Shown here in pieces: positions 45,501 to 53,766 of a stretch of 64,000 bases of DNA. Source of the stretch: Atopobacter sp. AH10 (lineage in GTDB: Bacteria; Bacillota; Bacilli; Lactobacillales; Aerococcaceae); NCBI RefSeq assembly GCF_003664595.1, contig NZ_QXPZ01000021.1:36764-100763 (forward strand). Direction: 5' to 3'. The notes beneath the pieces are model-generated. The model made no database searches. It saw only the letters and a program-made list of their open reading frames with translations, and was not told the origin of the DNA. The position numbers and the translations under genes are program-made. The stretch's first letter is position 1. Each line of letters starts with the position of its first letter.

Positions 45501-47679
45501 GCCATTTGATGTCGAGATCATTGAAGATGAAAATCTAGAACCAGGTAAGTCCGAAATTGTGACGCCAGGTAAGCCAGGTTCTAAGACGACGACCTATAGC
45601 CAAGCCATTAAGAATGGGGAAGCAGATGGTCCGCTTGAATCTAAGCTAACGAAAGAAGTAAAACCAGTTAAACAAGTCATCCGTGTTGGGAAGAAATCCC
45701 TCAAAAATCAAGACAAACAAGATAAAGACATTCCTGTTAACATTGAGTATGTCTATGACAAGGACAAACCGAAAGGATTTACAAAAACCGGTGAATTAAC
45801 TCCTGGTAAAGTTGAAACAGTTGTGACGAACCAATACAATCCTGCAACAGGGAAAATTGAAACCAAGACGGAATTGGTCGTAACTCCTGCCAAGCAAAAG
45901 ATTATTGTTGGGGTGAAAGATTATACAGGTAAAGTGGAAGATGTGATTGATCATGTGATCCCTTATGACACTGAAATTAAGGTAGATAATACGCTTCCTG
46001 CTGGTGAAAAAGTCATTGATAACCCAGGTGAAAATGGGCATATGAGGGAAAAAGTGACCCAACATATCCTCAATGGGCATGTAGATGGAACAGTGAATAG
46101 TGCAGTCGAAACCACTAAGAAACCAGTCAATCGCGTTCTACGTGTCGGGACTTTGACAGAAGGTAAACACAGCCATGAAGAAAAAATACCATTTAAATAT
46201 GACATTCAATACGATCCGACATTGAAAGCAGGCGAATACAAAGTAGAGGTTGCGGGCAAAGAAGGAACAAGAACGACCGAATGGACCATTAAGAATTCCA
46301 AAGTAGATGGACAACCAGCAGTAACTGAAACAAAAGCTGTTAATGCCGTGATCAAAGTTGGTAAGAAAGATTTCACAGGCGAATTCAAGACCGTTGACAA
46401 GAACCCAATTCCATTTGAAGTGGAATACAAGATCGATCCAAATCTAAAAGCTGGTGAAGAAGTAGTGGATCAAGAAGGGGCTCTGGGTGAAGAAGAAACA
46501 ACGATCACCCATAAGATTAAGAATGGTCAAGTAGAGTCTTCCGTCCAAGGTGAAAAGAAACAAAGCAAAGAACCAGTCAAGAAGATCGTCAGAATTGGTG
46601 CTAAGACTGATGGTACTTATGTTCATAAAGAAGAAGTCCCATTTGAAGTGGAAGTGAGAGTCAATCAAGACCTTCCTGCTGGCGAATATAAAGTTCTTCA
46701 ACAGGGTGAAAAAGGTGAAAAGACCACGACGGTTAAAGTTGAAAACTCTAAAGTAGTCGGTGAAGCAAAAGTGGAAACGACTAAAGAAGCTAAGAAACAC
46801 ATCATCGAAATTGGGACTAAGCCAGCCGTTTGCCCATTGCCACAAGGAACGGAAACCCCGATCGACCAAGATGTCCCTGTAGAAGTCGAATTTGTTTACG
46901 ATGCGACTAAGGATAAAGGCTTTGTTGAAAAAGGCAAAGTGACAAAAGGTAAGACCGAATCGAAAGTTGTTTCTAAAGTCGTGAATGGTAAGGTAGTCAA
47001 CACAGTGGAAACAGTGGTTACGCCTGCGAAGCAAAAGATCATTGTGGGGACGAAAGATCTAACAGGTGAATACAAATACAGCAATACCTGCCCAGTACCA
47101 TATCCAGTGATCGTGCGTGAAAATAAAGACTTGCCAGCTGGAACAACTAAAGTGGTCCAAGCAGGACTTCCTGGAAGCAAAGAAACCCATTATATTCAAA
47201 AACTGAAGAATGGGAAAGCAGATGGGGATCCAAGGATTACTGAAGGTAAGTATGTAGAGCCAAAAGCACATATTATTGAAGTCGGCACTAAAGTAGTTGT
47301 AGCCTCTAGCGAACCTTCTCAAGTAGACCCAAAAGCTGATGAAGGGAAAACAAATGAACATTTGCCAGAAGCTGATCAAACAGATAAAAAGTCGGAAAGA
47401 TTAGCGAAGAAAGAACAAGAGTCCGAAAATGTAAAAGTCAGTGAATCCTCTAATAGTGAGAAGGATAAAGTTGAAGAGGATAAGCTATCTAGCAAAGAGA
47501 CAGATCCTCTGGTTAAAGAAAAAGAAGCTTCCATTTATACAAGCATTCAAGCTTTAAGTAAAAAGAATTTGCCACAAACTGGTGAAAATTCTAGTTTAAC
47601 AAGCCTTACTTTAGCAGGGTTGACCCTATCTTCTGCTTTAGCCATCAAGCTAAAGTCAGGGAAAAAGCGCGGGGAATAG
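42592..47679 (+). CDS. YSIRK/LPXTG surface adhesin with eleven G5 repeats
   Basis: A 1695-aa wall-anchored protein. Residues 1-48 are a YSIRK-type signal (YGLRKLSIGLVSCALG). Residues 50-95 hold a repeated ETPASQP. Residues 95-720 form a large non-repeated region that may be the binding head, rich in Lys, Asp and Asn. From about 724 to 1566 come eleven G5-like repeats of 70-85 residues, each ending in a VxVGxK-type strand. A Lys/Glu-rich stalk leads to LPQTGENSS, a hydrophobic helix and KSGKKRGE for sortase A. G5 units are known in Aap/SasG biofilm proteins. Two Cys occur in repeats 9-10, rare in such proteins. AGCGGAGGAAG precedes the ATG. Confidence 0.92.
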   Translation: MSKLKHLQDAKRHVLNRKPRYGLRKLSIGLVSCALGYMTLYAPETVLAANEPSETPASQPLSEDRSLVAPTETPASQPVNGDGALATPTEVNEESKGKLAEDEAKIANYSDKERYRTSEMEGGNGVVKNLTNEEKGEMKEGFKYNSQNPKTTDEDKKTYGIEVEVDKEKAKRTYTYIGISDSKNPAPSKNGEHEALANGEKLIKDPITYQPKAKLNVDGSTLKIILTEDDLKKINGKDNKKTIAAWKDKYAKRTTNPKKQYFNGDNFRVTFAVNPYPNENDALAVMKVETEKQSHDKYFVKGQLIRTGAYISNILKGDQSRIAGEVYHPDGTYLKDAKAFIITDENIEQYKKELKADDLKVGEIIFKMPKGALDDPNSVFNTDKFRGIQNLKVKMYARPRTGDEFKAALPTYNDDEGLGKKIPGKKDVIGEDGEVEEEAPRYEVNGRYTGPVDGTKEITHNGKKVTIDKQGIDRYDHYNVLGDLTINLDDTKDHDQVFDTKVDKPTDKMTAVKPDKPVEININDNFEKKPNDPRESAASMNELKKEGKTKAEFDKGFLEKAKAEGWEINIADGDISKFTVKAPKTAKAGEFIAIPLTYTYTNGSNDTHWFHFVVQDTDNNKPEYYAPVGIPGESLSNTPILTPNPKKYEPQGYELDGTEFKDDKGNVWNNVKVDPKTGVVTADVPDNGRIVGGERLFVPVKIKYIDPKTQEEKFEYVKAEFVAKPKFQTEVTTTVDKDIPFDTEEKFDENLPAGEIVVDQPGEVGKATVSFKQVVVNGKKGIIDENGKFVAGDDKFVKEEKVTQAKKNRKVRVGVKPIEEKVVIPHTTEYEFDDSIESGKEVIVENGEDGEVTVKTTKDPKTGKVTVSQAKTKEAKARKIKVGTKTVGELVDTDPLPFKFTVEKDPSLKKGEYKIVKEGTAGSITKTWTITNSKIDGDPTIKRVEPVDGLVKVGDSDFTGKVTHDVTEEVPFDVEIIEDENLEPGKSEIVTPGKPGSKTTTYSQAIKNGEADGPLESKLTKEVKPVKQVIRVGKKSLKNQDKQDKDIPVNIEYVYDKDKPKGFTKTGELTPGKVETVVTNQYNPATGKIETKTELVVTPAKQKIIVGVKDYTGKVEDVIDHVIPYDTEIKVDNTLPAGEKVIDNPGENGHMREKVTQHILNGHVDGTVNSAVETTKKPVNRVLRVGTLTEGKHSHEEKIPFKYDIQYDPTLKAGEYKVEVAGKEGTRTTEWTIKNSKVDGQPAVTETKAVNAVIKVGKKDFTGEFKTVDKNPIPFEVEYKIDPNLKAGEEVVDQEGALGEEETTITHKIKNGQVESSVQGEKKQSKEPVKKIVRIGAKTDGTYVHKEEVPFEVEVRVNQDLPAGEYKVLQQGEKGEKTTTVKVENSKVVGEAKVETTKEAKKHIIEIGTKPAVCPLPQGTETPIDQDVPVEVEFVYDATKDKGFVEKGKVTKGKTESKVVSKVVNGKVVNTVETVVTPAKQKIIVGTKDLTGEYKYSNTCPVPYPVIVRENKDLPAGTTKVVQAGLPGSKETHYIQKLKNGKADGDPRITEGKYVEPKAHIIEVGTKVVVASSEPSQVDPKADEGKTNEHLPEADQTDKKSERLAKKEQESENVKVSESSNSEKDKVEEDKLSSKETDPLVKEKEASIYTSIQALSKKNLPQTGENSSLTSLTLAGLTLSSALAIKLKSGKKRGE
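44767..47292 (+). repeat. Eleven tandem G5-coding units in the adhesin gene
   Basis: Units end near 45048, 45243, 45453, 45696, 45915, 46155, 46365, 46605, 46818, 47052 and 47292. Units 5 and 10 share VVTPAKQKIIVG and are both preceded by a VYD-rich unit, so a block of five units seems to have been duplicated. Confidence 0.8.
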
Positions 47680-48133
47680 ATGACTTTTACTAAAATGGAT
47701 AAAGATAGTAGCTATAAGCTAGTCGTTTGATAAAAAGTTACTCGAGCTTTTTTGATCGTGATGGTTAGAATATCCACTTAGAATAGCCACTAGGAAAATA
47801 GTCAAAAGATAAGGCTGGGGTCTATACCCCAGCTTATTCTTTTAAATCAGCTTAAAGGAAGAATAGGAAATTTTTCTTTGGGGATAGGAGAGGGCGAAAA
47901 ATTAAAGGAAGAATGAGTAGTTTTTACTGTTCGTGGATTTTTAGACGCTATACTTTTTTAAATAGCTATAACTAAATGGAATATCAGCCTATCCATAATA
48001 AGTATGACGCAATAGAGAAAAATAAGCCGATAATTCTTCATTTGTGAAATAGAATTTGTTACATTGGACAATGTAATGTTTTGATCACATGATTAGCTAT
48101 ATGAAAAGATGTAATAATAATGGAGGAGAAGCG
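47680..48133. other. Region between the adhesin gene and the second folD
   Basis: It contains a terminator at 47809-47843 and a two-copy repeat, TTAAAGGAAGAAT at 47852 and 47902 (period 50). No further gene is supported. Confidence 0.45.
47809..47843 (+). terminator. Terminator after the adhesin gene
   Basis: GGCTGGGG pairs with CCCCAGCT across TCTATA, with flanking ATAA/TTAT, followed by TCTTTT. Confidence 0.82.
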
Positions 48134-48994
48134 ATGAGCAAAATTCTAGATGGTAAAGAAGTAGCCAAAGCCATTAAGGTCAAGGTGAAAGAGGAAGCAT
48201 TAGCCCTAAAAGAAAAAGGCATATATCCCAAATTAGTTGTGCTACGAGTAGGTGAAAGTAAAGCTTCAATGACCTATGAAAGAATGGCCATCAAGGTAAT
48301 GCGGTCTGTTGGAATAGTAGCAGAAGCGTTGACACTCCCTGAAGAAGCTACATTAGACGAGCTGTTACAAGCGATTGACGGGCTGAATAAAGATGAAAGT
48401 ATTCACGGCGTTATCGTTATGCAACCTTTACCAAGTCATATCAGAAGACATGACATTGCGAGTCATTTAGATCCTCAAAAAGATGTGGATGCAATGAACC
48501 CAGTTAATTTAGGTTTATTAATGGTAAATGACCCATCTGCAATGGCACCAAGTACAGCGAGGGCAGTGATTGAAATATTAGATCATTACCATTATGAACT
48601 TAAAGGGGCTGAGGTCTGTGTGATAGGGTCAAGTCCAGTGGTGGGAAAACCACTTGTTAACTTGTTACTTAATCGTTATGCAACGGTTTCGAATTGCCGC
48701 TTTTCGACAAGGGACTGTACCATTCATACCACGAAAGCAGATATTGTTATTTCCGCTACAGGATCTTTGGGCTTAGTTGGACCAGAACATATCACTAAAG
48801 GAGCGACTGTGATTGATGTAGGTTTTGGCTATAAAGATGGGAAACCGTGCGGCGATGTCCGTTTTGATGAAGTAGAACCAATTGCCAGTGCAATAACTCC
48901 AGTCCCTGGTGGAGTAGGATCTGTCACAACAGCTGTACTAGCCCTTCAAACCATTAAGGCTGCTAAGATGCAAAATGGGATCCTAGAAGCTTAA
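48134..48994 (+). CDS. folD: FolD-type methylene-THF dehydrogenase, copy 2
   Basis: A 286-aa paralogue of the protein at 36377, with matching segments ILDGKEVAKAIK, QKDVDAMNPVNLG, VIGSSPVVGKPLV and ITPVPGGVGSVTTAV. Like copy 1 it has Tyr48 followed by Ala52 rather than Lys, and MQPLP in place of VQLPLP. ATG 48134 follows GGAGGAGAAG; the open frame from 48089 contains that site. It lies between the adhesin gene and a bidirectional terminator, apart from the gcv operon. Confidence 0.9.
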   Translation: MSKILDGKEVAKAIKVKVKEEALALKEKGIYPKLVVLRVGESKASMTYERMAIKVMRSVGIVAEALTLPEEATLDELLQAIDGLNKDESIHGVIVMQPLPSHIRRHDIASHLDPQKDVDAMNPVNLGLLMVNDPSAMAPSTARAVIEILDHYHYELKGAEVCVIGSSPVVGKPLVNLLLNRYATVSNCRFSTRDCTIHTTKADIVISATGSLGLVGPEHITKGATVIDVGFGYKDGKPCGDVRFDEVEPIASAITPVPGGVGSVTTAVLALQTIKAAKMQNGILEA

Positions 48995-49022
48995 AGAATA
49001 GGTCAAAATATTTTCAATAGAA

Positions 49023-49072
49023 AAATAGCCGAGGAGATGCTTAGTTTTTTGGAGCAATCCTCGGCTATTTCA
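49023..49072. terminator. Bidirectional terminator between folD copy 2 and the sugar ABC operon
   Basis: AAATAGCCGAGGA (49023-49035) pairs perfectly over 13 bp with TCCTCGGCTATTT (49058-49070) with a 22-nt loop. Confidence 0.85.
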
Positions 49073-49094
49073 GTAAAATTCATTTATTAGGAGA

Positions 49095-49919
49095 TTAGCC
49101 TTTCACACCTTGCTGACTAAGGCCACGAATCAAATGCTTTTGAATGAAAAGGAAAATCAAAAATGGCGGGAGGCTAGTCAGTACCGAAGCAGCCATTTGT
49201 GTTTCCCAAGTGGTTTTATAAAGATCTCTGAAGTCGGTTAGGGCTAGAGAAATCGTTCGTAGATGAGGAGAAGTGATGAAGGTTTTAGCAAACATTAAAT
49301 CTCCCCAAGAGGCTATAAAGGCAAAAAGTCCAGCTGTCATTATTCCAGGAAAAGCAATAGGAAGAATGATGTGGAATATAGCTTGTAATCGGCTAGAGCC
49401 ATCCATAAAAGAAGCTTCTTCATAATCGATTGGAATTTGTGAAAAGTAGGCATAAAGAAGCCAAATGGTCATTGGCAATGAAGTGGCAGTAGAGGAGACA
49501 ATCAAAGCAAATTTTGTGTCTAGGAGATTGAGTTCTCTAAAACAAACATACATTGGCCCGATTAACAAGATGGAACTAAACATTTGAGTTAGTAGCATGG
49601 TGAGTAAGAAAATCTTTTTGCCGATAAAGTTGAAGCGAGTGACAGAATAGCTAGCAAGTAGACCGATGATCACACAAAGAATCATTGTTATTGTAGATAT
49701 TTGCAAACTATTAATAAAAGGAAGCAGGATGGATTTTCGCCCAGTGATGACTTCACGATAGTTTTCAAAGTGAAATTCTTTAAACCACTTAGGTGGCCAA
49801 GTAATCAAGTCATTGTAGGTTAATAGTGAAGAATTGATCATCACGAAAATGGGGAATAAAAAGAGGAAAAGCAAGCTAGCGAGAAAGATAGTTTGTAGAA
49901 TGCTCTTATTTTTTTTCAT
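49095..49919 (-). CDS. Sugar ABC transporter permease (MalG-like)
   Basis: A 274-aa inner-membrane permease with six predicted segments and the EAA loop EEASFMDGSSRLQAIFHIILPIAFPG. It pairs with the permease encoded just upstream; the genes overlap by 14 nt. It is the last gene of the minus-strand operon, which ends at the hairpin at 49023. Confidence 0.9.
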   Translation of the reverse strand: MKKNKSILQTIFLASLLFLFLFPIFVMINSSLLTYNDLITWPPKWFKEFHFENYREVITGRKSILLPFINSLQISTITMILCVIIGLLASYSVTRFNFIGKKIFLLTMLLTQMFSSILLIGPMYVCFRELNLLDTKFALIVSSTATSLPMTIWLLYAYFSQIPIDYEEASFMDGSSRLQAIFHIILPIAFPGIMTAGLFAFIASWGDLMFAKTFITSPHLRTISLALTDFRDLYKTTWETQMAASVLTSLPPFLIFLFIQKHLIRGLSQQGVKG

Positions 49920-50775
49920 CGTGTAGCCTCCTTATATAGATCGTTGATAGGATAAGGAGAATAAGCACCGCTATAACGGATAAGCTTGCGCTTGCCCCAA
50001 GATTGAAACGGTTGAAGGCCTCTTGGTAAATCTTAATGATCAAGGTTTCTGTAGATCTCATTGGACCACCTTGTGTCAAGATGAAGATGACATTGAAGGA
50101 GTTAAAAGTCCATATAGAGACTAAAATAAGGACGGTGATCAAGGATTTTTTCATTTCCGTTAGGGTGATGTCGACAAATTGCCGCCATGGTCCTGCTCCA
50201 TCCATTTCTGCCGCTTCGTATAGACTTTGAGGGATTTGTTCGAGGCTAGCCAGTAACATGAGGGATACAAGAGAAATTCCTAGCCAGGCATCCACAAAAG
50301 CTAGACTATAGAAAGCGGGTATAGGTCGAGCTAAAAAGAGAATAGGCTGCTTGATCAGGTGGAATTTCATTAAGTAGTAATTAATATAACCATATTTACT
50401 GTCTAATAACCACTTCCAAAGTGTCGCTACTGCTACTTGAGGGATTGCCCAAGGGACAAGAGTCAAGAAGCGAAAGGTTTTTTTGAAATATCTTTGTCGG
50501 TAAAGGAGATAGGCAAAAAGGAAACCTAAGCCCATCTTTAAGGAGACAGTAACAAGCGTATAACGAAAAGTTAAGCTTAAGACTTTATAAAAAGTATCAT
50601 CTTCAACAATCCTGCGATAATTATCTAAACCAACAAAGCTGGCTTGATTATTTAATAAGTTGATTTGATGGAAGGATTGATAGAAGATGAGCATGATTGG
50701 ATACCCATATAAAACTATTACCATGACTAAGCATGGTAATAGCAAAATATAGGGCAAAACCCGTTCTTTTTTCAT
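49906..50775 (-). CDS. Sugar ABC transporter permease (MalF/UgpA-like)
   Basis: A 289-aa permease with six membrane segments, an N-terminal MVIVLYGYPIMLIFYQSF helix and the EAA loop YEAAEMDGAGPWRQFVDITLTEMKKS. It begins 1 nt after the stop of the binding-protein gene, so the two are tightly coupled. It forms the second half of the membrane channel. The substrate, probably an oligosaccharide or glycerol-phosphate type sugar, is not evident. Confidence 0.9.
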   Translation of the reverse strand: MKKERVLPYILLLPCLVMVIVLYGYPIMLIFYQSFHQINLLNNQASFVGLDNYRRIVEDDTFYKVLSLTFRYTLVTVSLKMGLGFLFAYLLYRQRYFKKTFRFLTLVPWAIPQVAVATLWKWLLDSKYGYINYYLMKFHLIKQPILFLARPIPAFYSLAFVDAWLGISLVSLMLLASLEQIPQSLYEAAEMDGAGPWRQFVDITLTEMKKSLITVLILVSIWTFNSFNVIFILTQGGPMRSTETLIIKIYQEAFNRFNLGASASLSVIAVLILLILSTIYIRRLHDEKK

Positions 50776-50776
50776 T

Positions 50777-51997
50777 TTATTTTGTTAATTCCTTTTGGCA
50801 GTTATCCAAGGCCTCTTTTGGAGATGCTTCACCAGTTAAAGCTTTTTGAACAGCAGTGATAAAGGATTTGTTGAATTCATCCCAATTTGGTACTTGAGGT
50901 TCAGGTGTACCATATTGGATAATATCATACATTGGTTTGTTAAAGTCGCTAGAGTATTTTTTATCTTTACTTTCTTCTTTAAGAATAGGGAACCAACCAT
51001 ATGCTGCAGTCACAACTTTTTGGTTGTCAAGTTGGCTCATAAAGTCTAAGAATTTGTAAGCTTCTTTTTTATGTTTAGACAAAGAACTCATGGCATAAGA
51101 GTCGGTTACAATAGTCACGCCTTTTTTCTTTCCTTCTGGTAAGAAAGCTGTAGCATAAGGCGTTTTGTCTTGGTTTTTATCCATGGTTTCTTTTTCCCAA
51201 CCACCGGAGATAAACATTGCTAAATCAGCGTTAACGAATTGTTTGGATTGGTCACGACGAGAGGTAGAAACTGGATCTGGAATGAATTTCTTTAAGCTGA
51301 CCAAGTAAGTCAATGTAGCGATATTTTCTTTAGAATTAATGACAAAATCGCCTTTTTTATCGACGATTTGACCGCCACCTTGGTAGATAAAGTTCAAAAT
51401 TTCGTCTGTTCCAGAAGTAACATCGGTAGGGATGGCAAAACCTTTTTGTTTATCTGTGGTTTGTTCTTGAGCCACTTTCTTTAAGTCTTCCCAAGTTTTT
51501 GGAGCTTCTTTAATTAAGTCTTTGCGGTAGAAAAGGCAACGAGAAGATAGAGCCATTGGTAGACCAAATTGTTTCTTGTCCACTTGACCAGTCGCTAGGA
51601 CATTTTTAATATAGCTATCTTTCTTTTCTTTAGTCATATAAGTAGAAAGATCTTCTAAAGCGCCTAATTCACCAAATTGGCGAAGTGAACGAGAACCCAC
51701 TAACATCAAGTCAGGAGCTTGTTTAGCTTGATATAATTGAACGATTTTTTCATTGAGTTCATCCCAACCAGCACTGACGATTTTAACTTTGATAGTAGGG
51801 TTTTTCTTTTCGAACAAGGCGATTCGAGAATCAAGTTGTTCTTTCAAATAACCTTCTTCATAACCTGGAACCAGCAGTTGGATGGTGGTCTTCTTCGCTG
51901 ATTTTTCAGCGGCATTTACATTGGCTTTAGCACCACTTAAGAAGAGGGCTAAGACAGCGACTACAGATAAAACAATCGAAAAGATTTTTCTTTTCAT
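50777..51997 (-). CDS. Extracellular sugar-binding protein lacking a lipobox Cys
   Basis: A 406-aa family 1 solute-binding protein (IQLLVPGYEEGYLKEQLDSR, APDLMLVGSRSLRQFGELGAL, FISGGWEKETMD). Gram-positive members are normally lipoproteins. Here the signal peptide reads LALFLSGAKANVNAAEK: Ala23 stands where LSGC would place the lipidated Cys, and no other Cys follows before the mature domain. Cleavage by signal peptidase I at ANVNA would release it. TAGGAGGAATAT precedes the ATG. Partner genes lie directly downstream. Confidence 0.9.
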   Translation of the reverse strand: MKRKIFSIVLSVVAVLALFLSGAKANVNAAEKSAKKTTIQLLVPGYEEGYLKEQLDSRIALFEKKNPTIKVKIVSAGWDELNEKIVQLYQAKQAPDLMLVGSRSLRQFGELGALEDLSTYMTKEKKDSYIKNVLATGQVDKKQFGLPMALSSRCLFYRKDLIKEAPKTWEDLKKVAQEQTTDKQKGFAIPTDVTSGTDEILNFIYQGGGQIVDKKGDFVINSKENIATLTYLVSLKKFIPDPVSTSRRDQSKQFVNADLAMFISGGWEKETMDKNQDKTPYATAFLPEGKKKGVTIVTDSYAMSSLSKHKKEAYKFLDFMSQLDNQKVVTAAYGWFPILKEESKDKKYSSDFNKPMYDIIQYGTPEPQVPNWDEFNKSFITAVQKALTGEASPKEALDNCQKELTK

Positions 51998-52137
51998 GAT
52001 ATTCCTCCTAAAATAATGACTTTTTTTAGAAAATAAGCTTCAAGAAGTAGATGACTCCTTAACCGCTATTTTCTAAGTAGATCAGTTTTAAAGTAGACAT
52101 AAGAGGGACTCCTTTCTTTAGTGAATGATATAAAAGT
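51998..52137. other. Gap between the ATPase gene and the binding-protein gene
   Basis: 140 nt with AAGTAGAT occurring twice. No clear terminator; the binding-protein gene may have its own promoter here, as is common for such genes. Confidence 0.3.
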
Positions 52138-53187
52138 CTAATGAATGGAAGATAGCCTTTGACCTGATTGTTGATCGAAATAATAAAGATCAGCTAAATC
52201 GAGGTAAAAAGTATGACTTTGTTTCTCTTTTAAAGGAGTCAGTTCGAAATCTCTAATGACAACTTGTTTGCCATTGAGACTAATAAAGACATGATTTTCA
52301 GCTCCTAAAGGTTCGATATGGTCGACCATAGCCTCGAATTGAATGTCCTGCCCTTTTTTATGGCAAGAAACTTTTTCAGGACGAAAGCCTAGATCTAAAC
52401 TGTGCGTTCCACTGCCTAGTTGAGTGTCATTAAAATGGAGAACTTCATCAGAAAAAGAAAGTATATTCATTGGAGGATTGCCGATAAATTCTGCAACAAA
52501 ACGGTTAGCTGGCTCAGCATAAATTTCTGTAGCTGAGGCAATTTGCATTATTTTGCCATCTTTCATGACGACAATACGATCACCCATCGTCATAGCTTCT
52601 GTTTGATCATGGGTGACGTAGATGAAAGTTTTATGTAATTTCTTTTGGAGTTGGACAATTTCTGAGCGCATTTGAACTCTGAGTTTTGCATCTAAATTAG
52701 AAAGGGGTTCGTCCATTAAGAAAGCTTTAGGGGTACGAACCATACAACGACCTAGGGCAACTCTTTGTTTTTGCCCACCAGAAAGTTGACCAGGTTTTTT
52801 ATCTAACTGGTCTTCAATAGAAAGAAGTCGGGCAGCTTGAAGGACTTTGGCTTTCGTTTCTTCTTTAGATAGTTTCCTTAATTCTAAGGGATAGGCCATA
52901 TTTTCGTAGACTGTTTTATGAGGATAGAGGGCATAGTTTTGGAAGACCATCGCCAAATCACGATCTTTAGGTAATTTATTGTTAGCCTTAACTCCATCAA
53001 TGAGCAATTGACCAGAACTAATCGATTCTAATCCTGCGATCATGCGTAAGGTGGTTGTCTTTCCGCAACCTGAAGGCCCAACTAGGACGATAAATTCACC
53101 GTCTTCAATATCCAGTGAAAAATCTTCGACAGCGTAGTTTTTTTGATCGTATGTTTTTTTGAGATGTTGCAAGCTAATTTTCCCCAT
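52138..53187 (-). CDS. msmK: Sugar ABC transporter ATPase (MsmK/UgpC/MalK family)
   Basis: A 349-aa ATPase with Walker A GPSGCGKTT, signature LSGGQKQRVALGR, Walker B AFLMDEPLSN, and a C-terminal OB-fold regulatory part that includes LGFRPEKV. In Lactobacillales one MsmK-type ATPase may energise several sugar importers. ATG 53187 follows TAGGAGGCC; seven more residues to 53208 would include that site. It is the first gene of the operon. Confidence 0.9.
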   Translation of the reverse strand: MGKISLQHLKKTYDQKNYAVEDFSLDIEDGEFIVLVGPSGCGKTTTLRMIAGLESISSGQLLIDGVKANNKLPKDRDLAMVFQNYALYPHKTVYENMAYPLELRKLSKEETKAKVLQAARLLSIEDQLDKKPGQLSGGQKQRVALGRCMVRTPKAFLMDEPLSNLDAKLRVQMRSEIVQLQKKLHKTFIYVTHDQTEAMTMGDRIVVMKDGKIMQIASATEIYAEPANRFVAEFIGNPPMNILSFSDEVLHFNDTQLGSGTHSLDLGFRPEKVSCHKKGQDIQFEAMVDHIEPLGAENHVFISLNGKQVVIRDFELTPLKEKQSHTFYLDLADLYYFDQQSGQRLSSIH

Positions 53188-53606
53188 AAGGCCTCCTATG
53201 ATATACAAATAACCCCGATGGATTTCAAGAAATGAAAAAACAATAGTTTACATGAAAATTTTATAATATGTATAAAGTGAATGTCAACGACTATGAGAAT
53301 ATTTTTATTCGATGAAATGAAATATACAAAAGTATAAGGAGTTTTTGCCGGGATGTCATGAAGGGTAGGAGGAAGGAAGATTTATGAGCAAACAAATAGG
53401 CGTAGAAAATAAATATCCTTTTATCTATTGAATTTTTAAATAAAAAAAGGAATAGTTTGAGTCGATAAAAAAGTCTAGTTGAAATAAAAGTCAATTTCCC
53501 AGATGAGTTTTTTCATTCTGCTTTCTTTTCTCTAACTTCTATGCAAGTAGGATGGATGTGAAGATAAGAAGGGGACAAAAAGAGGAATTCCACAGCTAGA
53601 AGAAAA
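53188..53606. other. Intergenic region upstream of msmK
   Basis: AT-rich, with no gene, RNA or repeat that I can support. It should hold the operon promoter. Confidence 0.3.
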
Positions 53607-53609
53607 GTC

Positions 53610-53652
53610 AAAAAGCATGCCAAAGCAATTGTAAGAGGCTGTTGACATGCTT
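53610..53652 (-). terminator. Terminator of yggS
   Basis: AAGCATGCCAA pairs with TTGACATGCTT; on the minus strand the stem is followed by TTTTTGACTTTT. It lies about 115 nt past the yggS stop. Confidence 0.65.
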
Positions 53653-53766
53653 CTTGTGTAGAGCTTTAAGTGGAGATGAACTCTTAGTGTTTTTGCCTTA
53701 AGCGCTTGAAATAAAAAAGAAAGGCTAGTGCTTCATTCAAGACTTACCATAGAAGGACTAGATGGC

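Noticed and set aside
46444..47034. 196-codon minus-strand frame rich in Phe and Arg
   Set aside because: It mirrors the Lys/Glu-rich repeats on the other strand; there is no ribosome binding site and no domain.
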